Below, one piece after another: positions 40,943-49,385 of a stretch of 64,000 bases of DNA. The DNA comes from a bacterium. Lineage in GTDB: Bacteria; Armatimonadota; Fimbriimonadia; Fimbriimonadales; Fimbriimonadaceae. The position numbers and the translations under genes are program-made. Location: contig PNMZ01000006.1 of assembly GCA_013823945.1 (NCBI GenBank), positions 62,001 through 126,000 of the forward strand, written 5' to 3'. The first letter of the stretch is position 1, and each line of letters begins with the position of its first letter. Below the pieces are notes generated by a model. That model saw nothing but the letters and a program-made list of their open reading frames with translations. It searched no databases and was not told where the DNA came from.

Positions 40943-42430
40943 TTAATTGCGTCGCTTCATATAAGGCGCGAATGCAGGGTGTTCCGTCTCGAGATGGCGG
41001 AACAGCTGATTGAACACCTCACGGATTTCCCACTGTGCCTCTGAAGAGGTACGGAGATTGACGAGGTGGAACAACTGGCTCAAGTCGAACTGTGCATTGA
41101 CGATGCGAATGTTCATATTGAGCACCGCATACGAGATCAGTTCAGGCGCTTCTTGCTCAAGCATCGCCGTGAAGACGTTGCTCAACAACTGAGCCGACTG
41201 ATAGAGTTCCGTCAGGCCGGCCTCAATGACAGCTGGAGGTGTGACGACCCCGAGCTTAGTCGATGGCGGGCTCGCAATGAAGTTAGTGCGACGGTTGTGA
41301 CGAAGCAATTGATGCCAGCAGGCTTCCGAAATGAAGAACTCGGCACGGAACGTCGTGAACTCACCATAAGCGCCAAGCTGATCATGTGACCGAATCCCTT
41401 TGAGGAATGATTCGACAGATGCTTGACGTTTGTAGCCGCCCTGAATCATGTGATCGACATGTTGGAACGGTACAGGCATATTGCTCAGAATACGATTCTC
41501 TTCAAAGTCGCGTGTCATGCGAGCAGTAGAGGCACTCTTGAGGAAATGGGCCTTCGGCGCTTTAATGTCGATATCGTAATGGGAAGAGCGATCAACCTCT
41601 GACGTGTATTGCTTCTGATATGGAGTCGCCTCGACATGGCGGATAAGCGTCGGCAATACCTTCTGTGCCTCCACCTGGATCATCTTCGCGAGCTCACGGA
41701 CTTCTTTGTCTGCAGAAGCGTTCATATTCTGTAACGTCTCGGATAGGGCACGACCGTTGATCTTGGCGCCTAGCTGTGAATGCATCGCTAGTGGGAGCAC
41801 GTAGCGAGCATCCTCGTAGGCCACCTTTTCAGCAGGGGATTTTGCCATGCCTTTAGAGACATGATAGGCCGTCAGTTTTTCAACAAGCTCCTCGTAGATC
41901 TTGAACAGACGTGAGAAGTAGTCCTCGAATCGCGCCTGGAGTTCTTTCTCTTCTGCAGGGTTGTGCCATCCTCCACGTTGTGGTTTTTGATAGCGTTGAC
42001 TGAACTCAGTAAGAGAGATGAATCGTGAGCCTAGTTCAAATTGCTCTGTGGCTAAACGAGATACCTTCTCTAGGCAAAGGTTTACAGAGGCAAGCTCAGA
42101 GACAGACGAATGCCCATACCCCACGGTCCATTTCTCATGGAACTCGCGTGCTTTTTCCGTAAGGCCCTCAAAGAGAGGCAGTTGCTGTAAGAGTACATCG
42201 GCGTCTTCTTGTAAAGCCCGCTCAAGCTCGTCTCGGAAAGACTTTGGCGAGCGAGATACTTTGGCGAAGAGTACGGCTAAGTATTCCTCCGGGATGTTGG
42301 TCACGCAATAAACATTGCCTTCACTTGTAATGAATGGACTCATATCGATGGCCTTCGTGGCCGGCTCCTTCTTTGGAGGTGCCTTCTTCTTAGGCGTTGA
42401 CTTCGTATCGAGTTTTAATTGTTCTGACAC
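40943..42430 (-). CDS. thyX: ThyX-like protein, long two-domain form
   Basis: Flavin-dependent thymidylate synthase makes dTMP from dUMP with methylenetetrahydrofolate and NADPH. Here 495 aa instead of ~220, apparently two ThyX-type halves. The first has YGHSSVSELASVN and SRFISLTEFSQRY, matching the fold but lacking the RHR of the catalytic motif (RHRxxSxNExSxRY). The second has CWHQLLRHNRRTNFIASPPS. An N-terminal Lys/Pro-rich extension precedes them. The start is GTG 42430 with AAGGAAG. Whether it still makes dTMP, or another pyrimidine product, is open. Confidence 0.7.
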   Translation of the reverse strand: MSEQLKLDTKSTPKKKAPPKKEPATKAIDMSPFITSEGNVYCVTNIPEEYLAVLFAKVSRSPKSFRDELERALQEDADVLLQQLPLFEGLTEKAREFHEKWTVGYGHSSVSELASVNLCLEKVSRLATEQFELGSRFISLTEFSQRYQKPQRGGWHNPAEEKELQARFEDYFSRLFKIYEELVEKLTAYHVSKGMAKSPAEKVAYEDARYVLPLAMHSQLGAKINGRALSETLQNMNASADKEVRELAKMIQVEAQKVLPTLIRHVEATPYQKQYTSEVDRSSHYDIDIKAPKAHFLKSASTARMTRDFEENRILSNMPVPFQHVDHMIQGGYKRQASVESFLKGIRSHDQLGAYGEFTTFRAEFFISEACWHQLLRHNRRTNFIASPPSTKLGVVTPPAVIEAGLTELYQSAQLLSNVFTAMLEQEAPELISYAVLNMNIRIVNAQFDLSQLFHLVNLRTSSEAQWEIREVFNQLFRHLETEHPAFAPYMKRRN

Positions 42431-42450
42431 GCAGACACTTCCTTCCTTGG

Positions 42451-42497
42451 CTTTTTGTCGGATACAGCAGTCCAATTATACCATACCCGACAAAAAG
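42451..42497 (-). promoter_or_regulatory. Promoter with flanking operator arms for the ThyX-like gene
   Basis: Extended -10 TGG-TATAAT on the minus strand (42475-42480) lies between perfect 11-base arms CTTTTTGTCGG (42451-42461) and CCGACAAAAAG (42487-42497). The -35 is weak. The arms could bind a repressor or, as RNA, form a leader stem. Confidence 0.55.
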
Positions 42498-42562
42498 AGG
42501 AAGGGGTCGTATACCCCTTGCTCAATGTTTATGGACTTGCTTAATGAAAACGATTTCTTACC

Positions 42563-42574
42563 ATGTGCTACAAT
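42563..42574 (+). promoter_or_regulatory. Extended -10 promoter of the lone plus gene
   Basis: TGC-TACAAT at 42566-42574 on the plus strand, about 30 bases before GTG 42605. No good -35. Confidence 0.4.
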
Positions 42575-42604
42575 GAATGTAACAACAGAAATGGGGTGGG
42601 TGCT

Positions 42605-42817
42605 GTGGAAGATACGCTTCACGTCGGAGAAATCGTAGAGTTTCGTTATGCCGGTACGACCATGCGAGGATTGGTCGAAAAGATCGAGCCGCTAGGCGTC
42701 TTGATCGCGCTGAAAGATTATCGAGCCTTCAAACGGTCCATTCGAAACCGATGGCATCCACCAGATCATACAAGGGTCGGGCTGAAAGACATTCTACGAA
42801 TCGAGAAAAGGGCCTAG
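42605..42817 (+). CDS. Small plus-strand protein, 70 aa
   Basis: The only plus-strand gene between 4 and 64 kb. GTG 42605 has GGGGTGGG upstream; a longer frame from 42563 starts before the likely transcript start. Begins MEDTLHVGEIVEFRYAG, a barrel-like strand pattern as in KOW/DUF2187 small proteins. Its stop is in the terminator. Divergent to the ThyX gene. Confidence 0.6.
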   Translation: MEDTLHVGEIVEFRYAGTTMRGLVEKIEPLGVLIALKDYRAFKRSIRNRWHPPDHTRVGLKDILRIEKRA

Positions 42818-42826
42818 GCCCTTTTT
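42806..42826. terminator. Two-way terminator
   Basis: AAAAGGGCC and GGCCCTTTTT around TA, shared by the plus gene and the DUF2997 gene on the minus strand; the plus stop codon TAG lies in the loop. Confidence 0.85.
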
Positions 42827-42827
42827 C

Positions 42828-43025
42828 TTATGAGCGTGTGCTGATATTCGTGCTGCCCTTGGTCATATCATATTCTGGTTTCTTGCCTGAACCGGTAACA
42901 GTAGCTTTAGACTGGAGGATTTTTTCAAGTCCTGCAGTCCAGCTTTCACACTCTTTCCCGACAGCGCCGAGCGCCTCCATTTTGATTTCACCATTCTTAT
43001 CGATCGTTACTTTGACTTGTTCCAT
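42828..43025 (-). CDS. DUF2997 family protein, 65 aa
   Basis: Start of the product MEQVKVTIDKNGEIKMEALG, followed by GKECES, is the DUF2997 signature (a small beta protein). In cyanobacteria and some phages this family sits beside DUF1257/Ycf35, as it does here. ATG 43025 has GGAGGGATTTAAT. No activity is known. Confidence 0.75.
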   Translation of the reverse strand: MEQVKVTIDKNGEIKMEALGAVGKECESWTAGLEKILQSKATVTGSGKKPEYDMTKGSTNISTRS

Positions 43026-43026
43026 A

Positions 43027-43314
43027 TTAAATCCCTCCAAGTGGTTTGTTTTTGTAGTGAAGCCATACCGTCATCGCAAGTAGAATCGTGCCTCCTACAA
43101 AGAAGGCTCCTGCAAGCGAGAAGAACGCCGTCATGTAAGTACCGTTGATGATGTAGTTGTAGGCGTCGCCGCCGACATAGGCGTTGACGGAGAGGTCGGA
43201 GAGGATGTCGTCCTCCGAGTTGTAGTAGTTGGCATACTTATCGATCCCCATCGCCACCATAAAAGCGGCGGCGATATAGGAAAGGATAGACAGAATAGAG
43301 AGGACGATCTTCAT
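43027..43314 (-). CDS. Two-helix membrane protein, 95 aa
   Basis: Hydrophobic helices at about residues 3-22 and 62-85 with an acidic external loop containing NAYVGGDAYNYIING, a motif that recurs in small Bacillota proteins of unknown role. Overlaps the DUF1257 gene by one base. Sits in the Ycf46-like operon, so the AAA protein may act at the membrane; that link is inference. Confidence 0.7.
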   Translation of the reverse strand: MKIVLSILSILSYIAAAFMVAMGIDKYANYYNSEDDILSDLSVNAYVGGDAYNYIINGTYMTAFFSLAGAFFVGGTILLAMTVWLHYKNKPLGGI

Positions 43315-43673
43315 TAGGCGCGTTGTCCCACGAGAACGATCTCACCATTCTCTTCAGTGACAGACTTCAATGTGAAGCGAGACTTCGCTAACGCGTCCAT
43401 GACCTCATGTTTCGAATAGTGCTGCTGGATGCGTTGACGCTCGCCACCAGGGATGTACATCCAGTCTGCGACAGCAGCATAATTGCCTTCTTCTTGATTG
43501 AAGCCGATATGTTGCTTCTTGCCGATCTTAGCAGCGATTTCAACCTTACGCTTCTGTCCAGCGTAACCATTGATCTCAGTGTTGCGTGAGACATCATACT
43601 TCAAATCCTGGAGCGCTTTGATGAGGTTCTTTTCATCCTTCAATTGCATCTGATAGTTAACGAAATGTGACAT
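43314..43673 (-). CDS. DUF1257 (Ycf35-like) protein, 119 aa
   Basis: Begins MSHFVNYQMQLKDEKNLIKA, a close match to the DUF1257/Ycf35 start MSHFS-x-x-x-T-x-x-x-D, and has the inner NGYAGQKRKVEIAA. Ycf35 proteins occur in plastids, cyanobacteria and mobile elements, function unknown. ATG 43673 with GGAGGAATTACAC. Genomic neighbours DUF2997 and an AAA ATPase reproduce the plastid/cyanobacterial association. Confidence 0.75.
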   Translation of the reverse strand: MSHFVNYQMQLKDEKNLIKALQDLKYDVSRNTEINGYAGQKRKVEIAAKIGKKQHIGFNQEEGNYAAVADWMYIPGGERQRIQQHYSKHEVMDALAKSRFTLKSVTEENGEIVLVGQRA

Positions 43674-43704
43674 GTGTAATTCCTCCTGGTTTTTGTTTTG
43701 TGAT

Positions 43705-43929
43705 TTATCGATTGAATTGGGTGTACGCCTTTTGCAAGCGTTCAGGTTGTGGCTCCGTCATCTCTTGAGAGGGGACATACGCAGCCATTCCCTCAAACTG
43801 GACCTGTCCCTCTGGGAGGATCCCATCGACATCATGGTCGACAATCAATACCTGACATGGTTGTTCTGTGATGACACTCGTGACCGTGCCGCCTTGCACG
43901 ATGATGAGGATTCGGTCATCTTGTTTCAT
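43705..43929 (-). CDS. Hypothetical protein, 74 aa
   Basis: Small beta-rich protein (DDRILIIVQGGTVTSVI, QVLIVDHDVDGI). Similar short proteins accompany DUF1257 genes in other mobile elements, as far as I recall. ATG 43929 with GAGGTGAACC. Function unknown. Confidence 0.65.
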   Translation of the reverse strand: MKQDDRILIIVQGGTVTSVITEQPCQVLIVDHDVDGILPEGQVQFEGMAAYVPSQEMTEPQPERLQKAYTQFNR

Positions 43930-43942
43930 GGTTCACCTCCTC

Positions 43943-44320
43943 TCAATGTTTGCCGTGGCGATCGATCAAGGCGTGAAGGTATGCATGTCTGTCACGCAAG
44001 GCGCGCTCCATGTCCCCTTGCGCATTCTTAGGCAGGTTTTCAAACTCTTCTTTCGTGTATTCACGAGAGATGAGGTGTCGATAGCGACGTAAAGCAGACA
44101 TGCATTCCTTCTTCAGGTCTGCCATGATCGGTTGAGAGGACAGCACGAGCGTGGATGAGGCACTGAACATATCCTGCATCAGATGCTCTAGCTCATCCAC
44201 TTCTGAAAGCCCAAGACTTTTCGCCCGGATGACAAGCTCGCGGGATGTCGGCTCACGGCTCTCCTTGTCAAGGAACTCCTTCAACCATTTCTTTTCTTGT
44301 TCGACTAAGTCTGGTCTCAT
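43943..44320 (-). CDS. Hypothetical protein, 125 aa
   Basis: Helical, with a DELEHLMQDMF segment. ATG 44320 has AAGGTGAAGAC; an upstream GTG adds five residues. Overlaps the preceding gene stop (44317). No motif. Confidence 0.65.
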   Translation of the reverse strand: MRPDLVEQEKKWLKEFLDKESREPTSRELVIRAKSLGLSEVDELEHLMQDMFSASSTLVLSSQPIMADLKKECMSALRRYRHLISREYTKEEFENLPKNAQGDMERALRDRHAYLHALIDRHGKH

Positions 44321-44520
44321 GTCTTCACCTTCCACTTCTCTTCGAGTATGAGATCGATGACCGCTTCTTCATGCACCTTCTCTGTAAGATATTTAAGTGA
44401 CTTGTCTTTGCGAATCGCATCAGCGATCAGAAGGATATCACTGATATGGTAGTAGCCACTATGTTTCATGAGAGCCTTTCCTTCAGGAGAGCTATTGAAG
44501 AACATCGTAGGACTGCTCAT
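44317..44520 (-). CDS. Hypothetical protein, 67 aa
   Basis: Small helical protein. Four-base overlaps with the AAA gene upstream and the 125-aa gene downstream, so it is translated together with them. Probably a partner of the AAA protein, on context only. Confidence 0.6.
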   Translation of the reverse strand: MSSPTMFFNSSPEGKALMKHSGYYHISDILLIADAIRKDKSLKYLTEKVHEEAVIDLILEEKWKVKT

Positions 44521-46157
44521 TGAAAGAGGTCTCCGTCAAAGAGTGATGAAGGTTTTGCGCTGCCCTGGGTTGCCGCCTTCGGTGGGAAGAGATGGGCGTG
44601 TTCTTGAGAAGAAACACAACGCGCTGATTGTTTCGCCCATTGACGAAGTTCAGTCAACAAGTGAGGGTTCTTGCGAGAGAGCGGGGTGATTTCTCCAGCA
44701 ATCGCCTCGACATATGAGTACTTGAGCTCCATTGAAGTCTCACCTTTATCAATCATGTCTAGGTATGCCTCACGAACAGCCTCTTTGACAACCTGTTCGA
44801 TCTCAGCACCGGTGAAGCCTTCAAGGGTTTGAGCTGCCCGACGAATATCACCATCGTGCAACGTGACACCTGCCTTGTTCAACTGAATCTTCATGATGTC
44901 ATAGCGCTCTTCCTCATAAGGGGTCGATACGAAGAAGAGGTCATCGAAGCGGCCGGCTCGCGTGAGCTCATCCGAGACGTTCTTCAATGAGTTTGATGTC
45001 GCCACGACGAATACAGACGCTTCACGGTCAGAGAGCCATGTCAACAGCTCCTGCATGACACGCTGAGAAGTCCCTGAATCGGAGCTCTGCCCGTTCATAC
45101 CTGCAAAGGCCTTCTCCATCTCGTCAATCCACAAGATGCAAGGGGAGACATCCTCGGCAATCGAGAGCGCACGTCGGATGTTACGCTCTGAGGAACCGAC
45201 GAGCGAATCCATGATCGAGCTCATCGAGAGTCGCAAGAGCGGAAGGTTCCACTCATGGGCAATCCCTTTGGCTAGGGCGGATTTACCTGTACCAGGGAAC
45301 CCATTGAGCACGATACCTTTTGCAGGAGAATTGATATAAGAGCGTGCTTCTGGTCGCATAGTGACCTCGGCGCGCTTGAGCCAATGACGAATGTTGTCGA
45401 TGCCGCCGATGCTATCGAGCGGAATCAAGTTCGTGATTAACTGCAAAAGACCACTCTTCTTGATGGCAGCAGCCTTTTCCGATGTGATCTCGCGAATATC
45501 GAGTCGGCGATGTTTCGCAATCGTCTTTTTCATGATGTTATCGGCCTCTGCGAAAGTCAAACCGGTCACCGCATTAAGAATCGATTCGTACTCTTTATCG
45601 TCCGGCACCGGTAATTTTTTCTGGACGAGGAATTGAACCATCGCATCCAACTGCTCCTTCAGAGCATCCCGGTTTGGGAGTTGGAACTCTGTGATGGCCG
45701 TCAATTTTTCGATCTCCATAGGCACCTGTGCGTAAGGAGAAACAAAGATGAGCGGGCGATACTGAACCGGCGAGAAATGCTCGATATGGTCACGGATCTC
45801 CCGTTTGACGCGAGGGTCATTCCAAAGGTCCTGGATATCAAAGATGACGAGATAAGACTGCCCTTGAGCAGAGCTACCATTGAGCGTCTCGATTGCTGTC
45901 GGGATGTCATAAACATCCATCGACGTGTAACGCTCATCACTGTCGACGTCGTTTACCTTGTAAAGGCCTTTAGCTAGAGAGAAGAAGTAGATAGAAGCGC
46001 CTCGTTCAGCCGAGATGAGCTCTAATTCCTGTAAGAATCGATTCTCCTCATAGGTCTGGACCAAGATCGCCGAACGGCGCGCAGCCAAATAGGCTACAAG
46101 GTCTTCGTGTTGTCGATGGGTTGATTTGAAATTCTGATTTTCTGCTTGAGTTGTCAT
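44517..46157 (-). CDS. Ycf46-like AAA+ ATPase
   Basis: ATP-driven remodelling protein, 546 aa. An N-terminal ~240-residue domain (SAILVQTYEENRFLQEL is typical of Ycf46 openings) is followed by an AAA module: Walker A GFPGTGKS (287-294), Walker B ILWIDEMEKAF (341-351), sensor 1 VVATSNS, arginine finger region LTRAGRFD. Ycf46 homologues in cyanobacteria are linked to inorganic carbon or photosynthesis regulation, but plasmid and phage versions have no known role. ATG 46157 follows GGAGGCCATCCAT. The end DGDLFQ is acidic. Confidence 0.8.
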   Translation of the reverse strand: MTTQAENQNFKSTHRQHEDLVAYLAARRSAILVQTYEENRFLQELELISAERGASIYFFSLAKGLYKVNDVDSDERYTSMDVYDIPTAIETLNGSSAQGQSYLVIFDIQDLWNDPRVKREIRDHIEHFSPVQYRPLIFVSPYAQVPMEIEKLTAITEFQLPNRDALKEQLDAMVQFLVQKKLPVPDDKEYESILNAVTGLTFAEADNIMKKTIAKHRRLDIREITSEKAAAIKKSGLLQLITNLIPLDSIGGIDNIRHWLKRAEVTMRPEARSYINSPAKGIVLNGFPGTGKSALAKGIAHEWNLPLLRLSMSSIMDSLVGSSERNIRRALSIAEDVSPCILWIDEMEKAFAGMNGQSSDSGTSQRVMQELLTWLSDREASVFVVATSNSLKNVSDELTRAGRFDDLFFVSTPYEEERYDIMKIQLNKAGVTLHDGDIRRAAQTLEGFTGAEIEQVVKEAVREAYLDMIDKGETSMELKYSYVEAIAGEITPLSRKNPHLLTELRQWAKQSARCVSSQEHAHLFPPKAATQGSAKPSSLFDGDLFQ

Positions 46158-46176
46158 ATGGATGGCCTCCTGAAAG

Positions 46177-46995
46177 TTAAATTAAGTCGATATCAATGCC
46201 GCGCTTGTGAGCTGTGCGGATACGGACGGCATCCGATTCTCGGGTGCTCGCAATCAATTCGAGTAGATCCGTTCTCGATGGGAGAACATAATCTCGGAAC
46301 TGCATGTCGTGAGGAATACGCAATAGCTTCTTGGCTGCCTCTGTGCGTTCCTCATTCTCTACCAAGAAAGAATCGTCGACCGTGAATCCGGTCGAAAGTC
46401 CGTGGAAACGGAAAAAGTTGAAGTCGTCTAATTGACGGACCGTTGATTGTTGAATACCTTGTGCCTTCTGGAAGTAGCTACGAGCACCATTCAGATAAAC
46501 AGAGATATTCTCAAGGTTGCCCATCGAGTCTTCACTATCAGTGAGAGGAACGATAGAGGAAGCCTGCATATGAATGCCTTCAAGGGATGCCGTCAGGCGT
46601 GTACGGGTGAGCGTATGACGCTTACCATTGACCGTGATATCCCCACCGAAGATATCGATGAAACGATGGATGCCGGGGATGTCGGGGACGGCCGCGCGAA
46701 TTAGGCAATCAAGCGGGGCGACCTGGACATCAAGAGGGCCAAGTTTCTTGAGATGCTTCTCAATCCGCTGATTGAGTTCAGCGAACAGGGTCTCTCGATC
46801 TAAGATACGATCATCGATAGTGATATCTTCTTCGCTCCTCGCCCCGAATCGATGACCTTCCATCTTGACACGGACCATGTCAGCCTCATTGAAGAACGAA
46901 AATTTGACATGGACGATATTCAGCAAGTCATCGAGATAATAGGCCTCCTTTTGGATAAAAGGTTTTTTTGTGACGACTTCAGCGTTATCACTCAT
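46177..46995 (-). CDS. Hypothetical protein, 272 aa
   Basis: Unrecognised. Alternating strands, C-terminus DIDLI. Overlaps the upstream HTH gene start by four bases, 19 bases before the AAA gene. A substrate or partner of the AAA protein is possible. Confidence 0.65.
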   Translation of the reverse strand: MSDNAEVVTKKPFIQKEAYYLDDLLNIVHVKFSFFNEADMVRVKMEGHRFGARSEEDITIDDRILDRETLFAELNQRIEKHLKKLGPLDVQVAPLDCLIRAAVPDIPGIHRFIDIFGGDITVNGKRHTLTRTRLTASLEGIHMQASSIVPLTDSEDSMGNLENISVYLNGARSYFQKAQGIQQSTVRQLDDFNFFRFHGLSTGFTVDDSFLVENEERTEAAKKLLRIPHDMQFRDYVLPSRTDLLELIASTRESDAVRIRTAHKRGIDIDLI

Positions 46996-47237
46996 ATTGA
47001 GCCCTCCTTTTGGAATCGATCGATGAGGAAGAGGTGTACTTCTTCATCGTGTGTGACACTGTATGCTTTGCGCATCCGAGAAGTGAAATCTTCTGGGATA
47101 CGTCGTTTACCATGCTCAATAGAAGACAATTCAGCCACGCCCAATGAAAGCGTATCTGCCATGTCCTTGAGGATCAATCCTCGATTGAAGCGGAATTTGC
47201 GTAAGAAATAATGCAAAACAAGATTCTGTGTGGTCAT
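46992..47237 (-). CDS. XRE-like helix-turn-helix protein, 81 aa
   Basis: ILKDMADTLSLGVAELSSIE then HGKRRIP is a standard HTH_3/XRE motif (two helices and the turn, then E-x-G). Could repress this operon; no operator assigned. Overlaps both neighbours as ATGA. Confidence 0.7.
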   Translation of the reverse strand: MTTQNLVLHYFLRKFRFNRGLILKDMADTLSLGVAELSSIEHGKRRIPEDFTSRMRKAYSVTHDEEVHLFLIDRFQKEGSI

Positions 47238-48223
47238 GACGAAACGACTTCCTCCTCAGTTGGTTTTACATCGATGGAGCGGCAATGGGCGTATAAGACT
47301 TCCATATCAAATCCAGAAGCAATGAATTCATCGGAGAGTTCCCGATTGACGCCGTTCCCAGTGAAACGATAGACGACCTCCATCTGTTCTCCGTCGAAAT
47401 CGGTTCCGAGGATGTCATTCAAAAGAGCGAGGTATCGGGCCTGCCGCTTGGGCTTGACCCCCTTGACCGAATAGTACGAGAGCGAAGAAAGAATTTTACG
47501 TTTTAAGTCAGCAATCGTCTTCGCATCTCTCGTGCCGAAGTAAACGTTCCACTTCTTGTCGAGAATGACCTCCGAATTGTAGTTCATAAACGATTCGAAC
47601 CCGGCCTGCCTCGACTTTAGCATGGCGTCGCGGATTAAGAGATCAAACTCTTCCTTCTCCTTGAGCGACTCAAAATCAAACTGGTGAAGGAGACGATAGA
47701 CGTCGAAAGTTCCTGGAGAGCGCCATGCGGTCATAGCGTAGGTATGTGCCTTCTTAGTGTAATGGTGACGATTGCCTTCGAGATGGCGCTTGGCCGCATC
47801 TTTTGTGAGGAAGAAAGAATTCTCTGAGAGGAACGACTCCTCTTTCAAGAACAATTCCTTGAACTCATCGTCCTCGTTCAGATTTTCTAGGGCATATTGG
47901 ACAAGCTCGTCATATGACTTTTCTTCTGCGTCGTAGATCTCCTGCAGTTCAGAAGGGACTTCTTTCTCCTCATCGTCAAAGAAATATTCCTGAATGAAGG
48001 TTTCAAGTTGTTCGAACGAATTAAATTCTGTATGGTCCCCGTTGTCATGAACGAAGACAGTCCGTCCATCATTGTAGTCCTCATTCCCGACGACCTCACG
48101 ATAATCCATGATCATCCAGAAGCGAGGAGATGCCTGACAGTCATTATCGTGCTCGTCCTCATGTCGCATCTGTTTCTGAAGGGCGATAAGGGTATCAATA
48201 TCATATTTCTGTTTCAAGTCCAT
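47234..48223 (-). CDS. Hypothetical protein, 329 aa
   Basis: Unrecognised, though the segment FLTKDAAKRHLEGNRHHY and TAWRSPGTFDVYRLLHQ recur in plasmid/phage proteins of Bacillota. Acidic N-terminal half. ATG 48223 with AGGAGGCCACTCAA. Confidence 0.65.
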   Translation of the reverse strand: MDLKQKYDIDTLIALQKQMRHEDEHDNDCQASPRFWMIMDYREVVGNEDYNDGRTVFVHDNGDHTEFNSFEQLETFIQEYFFDDEEKEVPSELQEIYDAEEKSYDELVQYALENLNEDDEFKELFLKEESFLSENSFFLTKDAAKRHLEGNRHHYTKKAHTYAMTAWRSPGTFDVYRLLHQFDFESLKEKEEFDLLIRDAMLKSRQAGFESFMNYNSEVILDKKWNVYFGTRDAKTIADLKRKILSSLSYYSVKGVKPKRQARYLALLNDILGTDFDGEQMEVVYRFTGNGVNRELSDEFIASGFDMEVLYAHCRSIDVKPTEEEVVSS

Positions 48224-48240
48224 TTGAGTGGCCTCCTTGT

Positions 48241-48612
48241 TTATGATTCGTATTTTGCTTTGAGTTCTTCGAGCAGGGCCTTCTCACGTTCGATCGTCCG
48301 CTGCTCACGTGTTCGTTCCTCTTCTTTGCGCTTTTCAGCGACCTCTCTCTCAATCGCCTCGATGTCGTGGCATCCATGTTCTTTGAAGAACTCACGGGCA
48401 TAAGCATCGGCCATAAGAAAAGCGTGTGTCTCACCAGGTTTCAGGAAGCCGACCTCTTCCTCATAGACGGAATCTTCTTCGGCAATGGAGGCAGAAAGGA
48501 TGCCGAAACGCTTATCCTCCAAGGTAAGCAGAATATGGCCACGATAGGACGTCATCGCCTTGATCGTGGCGCCTTCCAATTTATTCGGGTATTTGATTAA
48601 GTTCTCATACAT
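48241..48612 (-). CDS. Hypothetical protein, 123 aa
   Basis: N-terminal half is beta-rich; C-terminal 45 residues form a long charged helix (EREVAEKRKEEERTREQR), probably a coiled coil. ATG 48612 after TTAGGAGTGATTCAA; the alternative ATG at 48621 is too close to the SD. Confidence 0.65.
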   Translation of the reverse strand: MYENLIKYPNKLEGATIKAMTSYRGHILLTLEDKRFGILSASIAEEDSVYEEEVGFLKPGETHAFLMADAYAREFFKEHGCHDIEAIEREVAEKRKEEERTREQRTIEREKALLEELKAKYES

Positions 48613-48633
48613 TTGAATCACTCCTAACTTGAA

Positions 48634-49305
48634 TTATTTGAGCATGGCTTCCTTGATGCGCTCAGGCTCGTCATAAACAAATCTACCGAGCATGGCAGTT
48701 GTTTTCGTGTCGATCAGACGTTGATTCGACGAGCCGACGAACCAACCTTCTTCCATGGTGTCGGATTGGGTCAATCGCTTGGTCGGCTGGTAATCCCCAT
48801 CGACAAGCAGATCGATAAGACTGAACAGTTCCTCCATCATCTCTGGCGTCGCAATTCGGAAAACGACCGAACCATCAGCCTTCACCTGATAGGAGACGGC
48901 GTATTGCATGAGTCGTTCGCGCATGGCTTCTTCCATGCCCTCGCGCCATGTGAATGCAAGCCCGCCCTTAAGGAGTTTCTCTGCGTCATAAGCCGTGTAC
49001 ATGGTCGTGTGGAACCCATCCTTGCTCAACTTACGTAACAAGGGGAGGAGGGCCTTGACCTGAAGCATAGGCTCGCCACCGCAGACCGTGAAACGTCGAT
49101 GATGGGCCTCGTTCAATAAGATGGAGTGCAATTCTTCGGCAGAAATCTCGCGAGACTCGCCGGCGAACGTCCATGAAGATTCATTAAAGCATCCTGGACA
49201 TGGGTTGATGAGACCTCGAATACATCCTTTCAAGAAAATCTCAAACCGCTCGCCACCAGGGCCCGCTGTCAAAGAATTTTTATTCACGCCGAGTAAGTTG
49301 AGCAT
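48634..49305 (-). CDS. NrdG-like radical SAM protein
   Basis: Radical SAM activating enzyme family. GPGGERFEIFLKGC and SSNQRLID are characteristic of NrdG, which makes the glycyl radical on anaerobic reductase NrdD. The cluster cysteines are C28-x7-C36-x2-C39, longer than the usual C-x3-C-x2-C. GGEPM gives the SAM-binding motif. No NrdD gene is in the window; it may act on a host enzyme or another substrate of this operon. ATG 49305 has AAAGGATGATACCC. Confidence 0.75.
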   Translation of the reverse strand: MLNLLGVNKNSLTAGPGGERFEIFLKGCIRGLINPCPGCFNESSWTFAGESREISAEELHSILLNEAHHRRFTVCGGEPMLQVKALLPLLRKLSKDGFHTTMYTAYDAEKLLKGGLAFTWREGMEEAMRERLMQYAVSYQVKADGSVVFRIATPEMMEELFSLIDLLVDGDYQPTKRLTQSDTMEEGWFVGSSNQRLIDTKTTAMLGRFVYDEPERIKEAMLK

Positions 49306-49349
49306 GGGTATCATCCTTTCAAAATTTTATAAGCCCATCCACAAAATCG

Positions 49350-49385
49350 TACACAAAAAGAAGACCCATGTACAGGGGCTTTTTT
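49350..49385 (-). terminator. Intrinsic terminator
   Basis: AAGCCCCTGTACAT and ATGTACAGGGGCTT-like arms in the minus direction, followed by TCTTCTTTTTG. Follows the zinc-ribbon gene. Confidence 0.6.
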
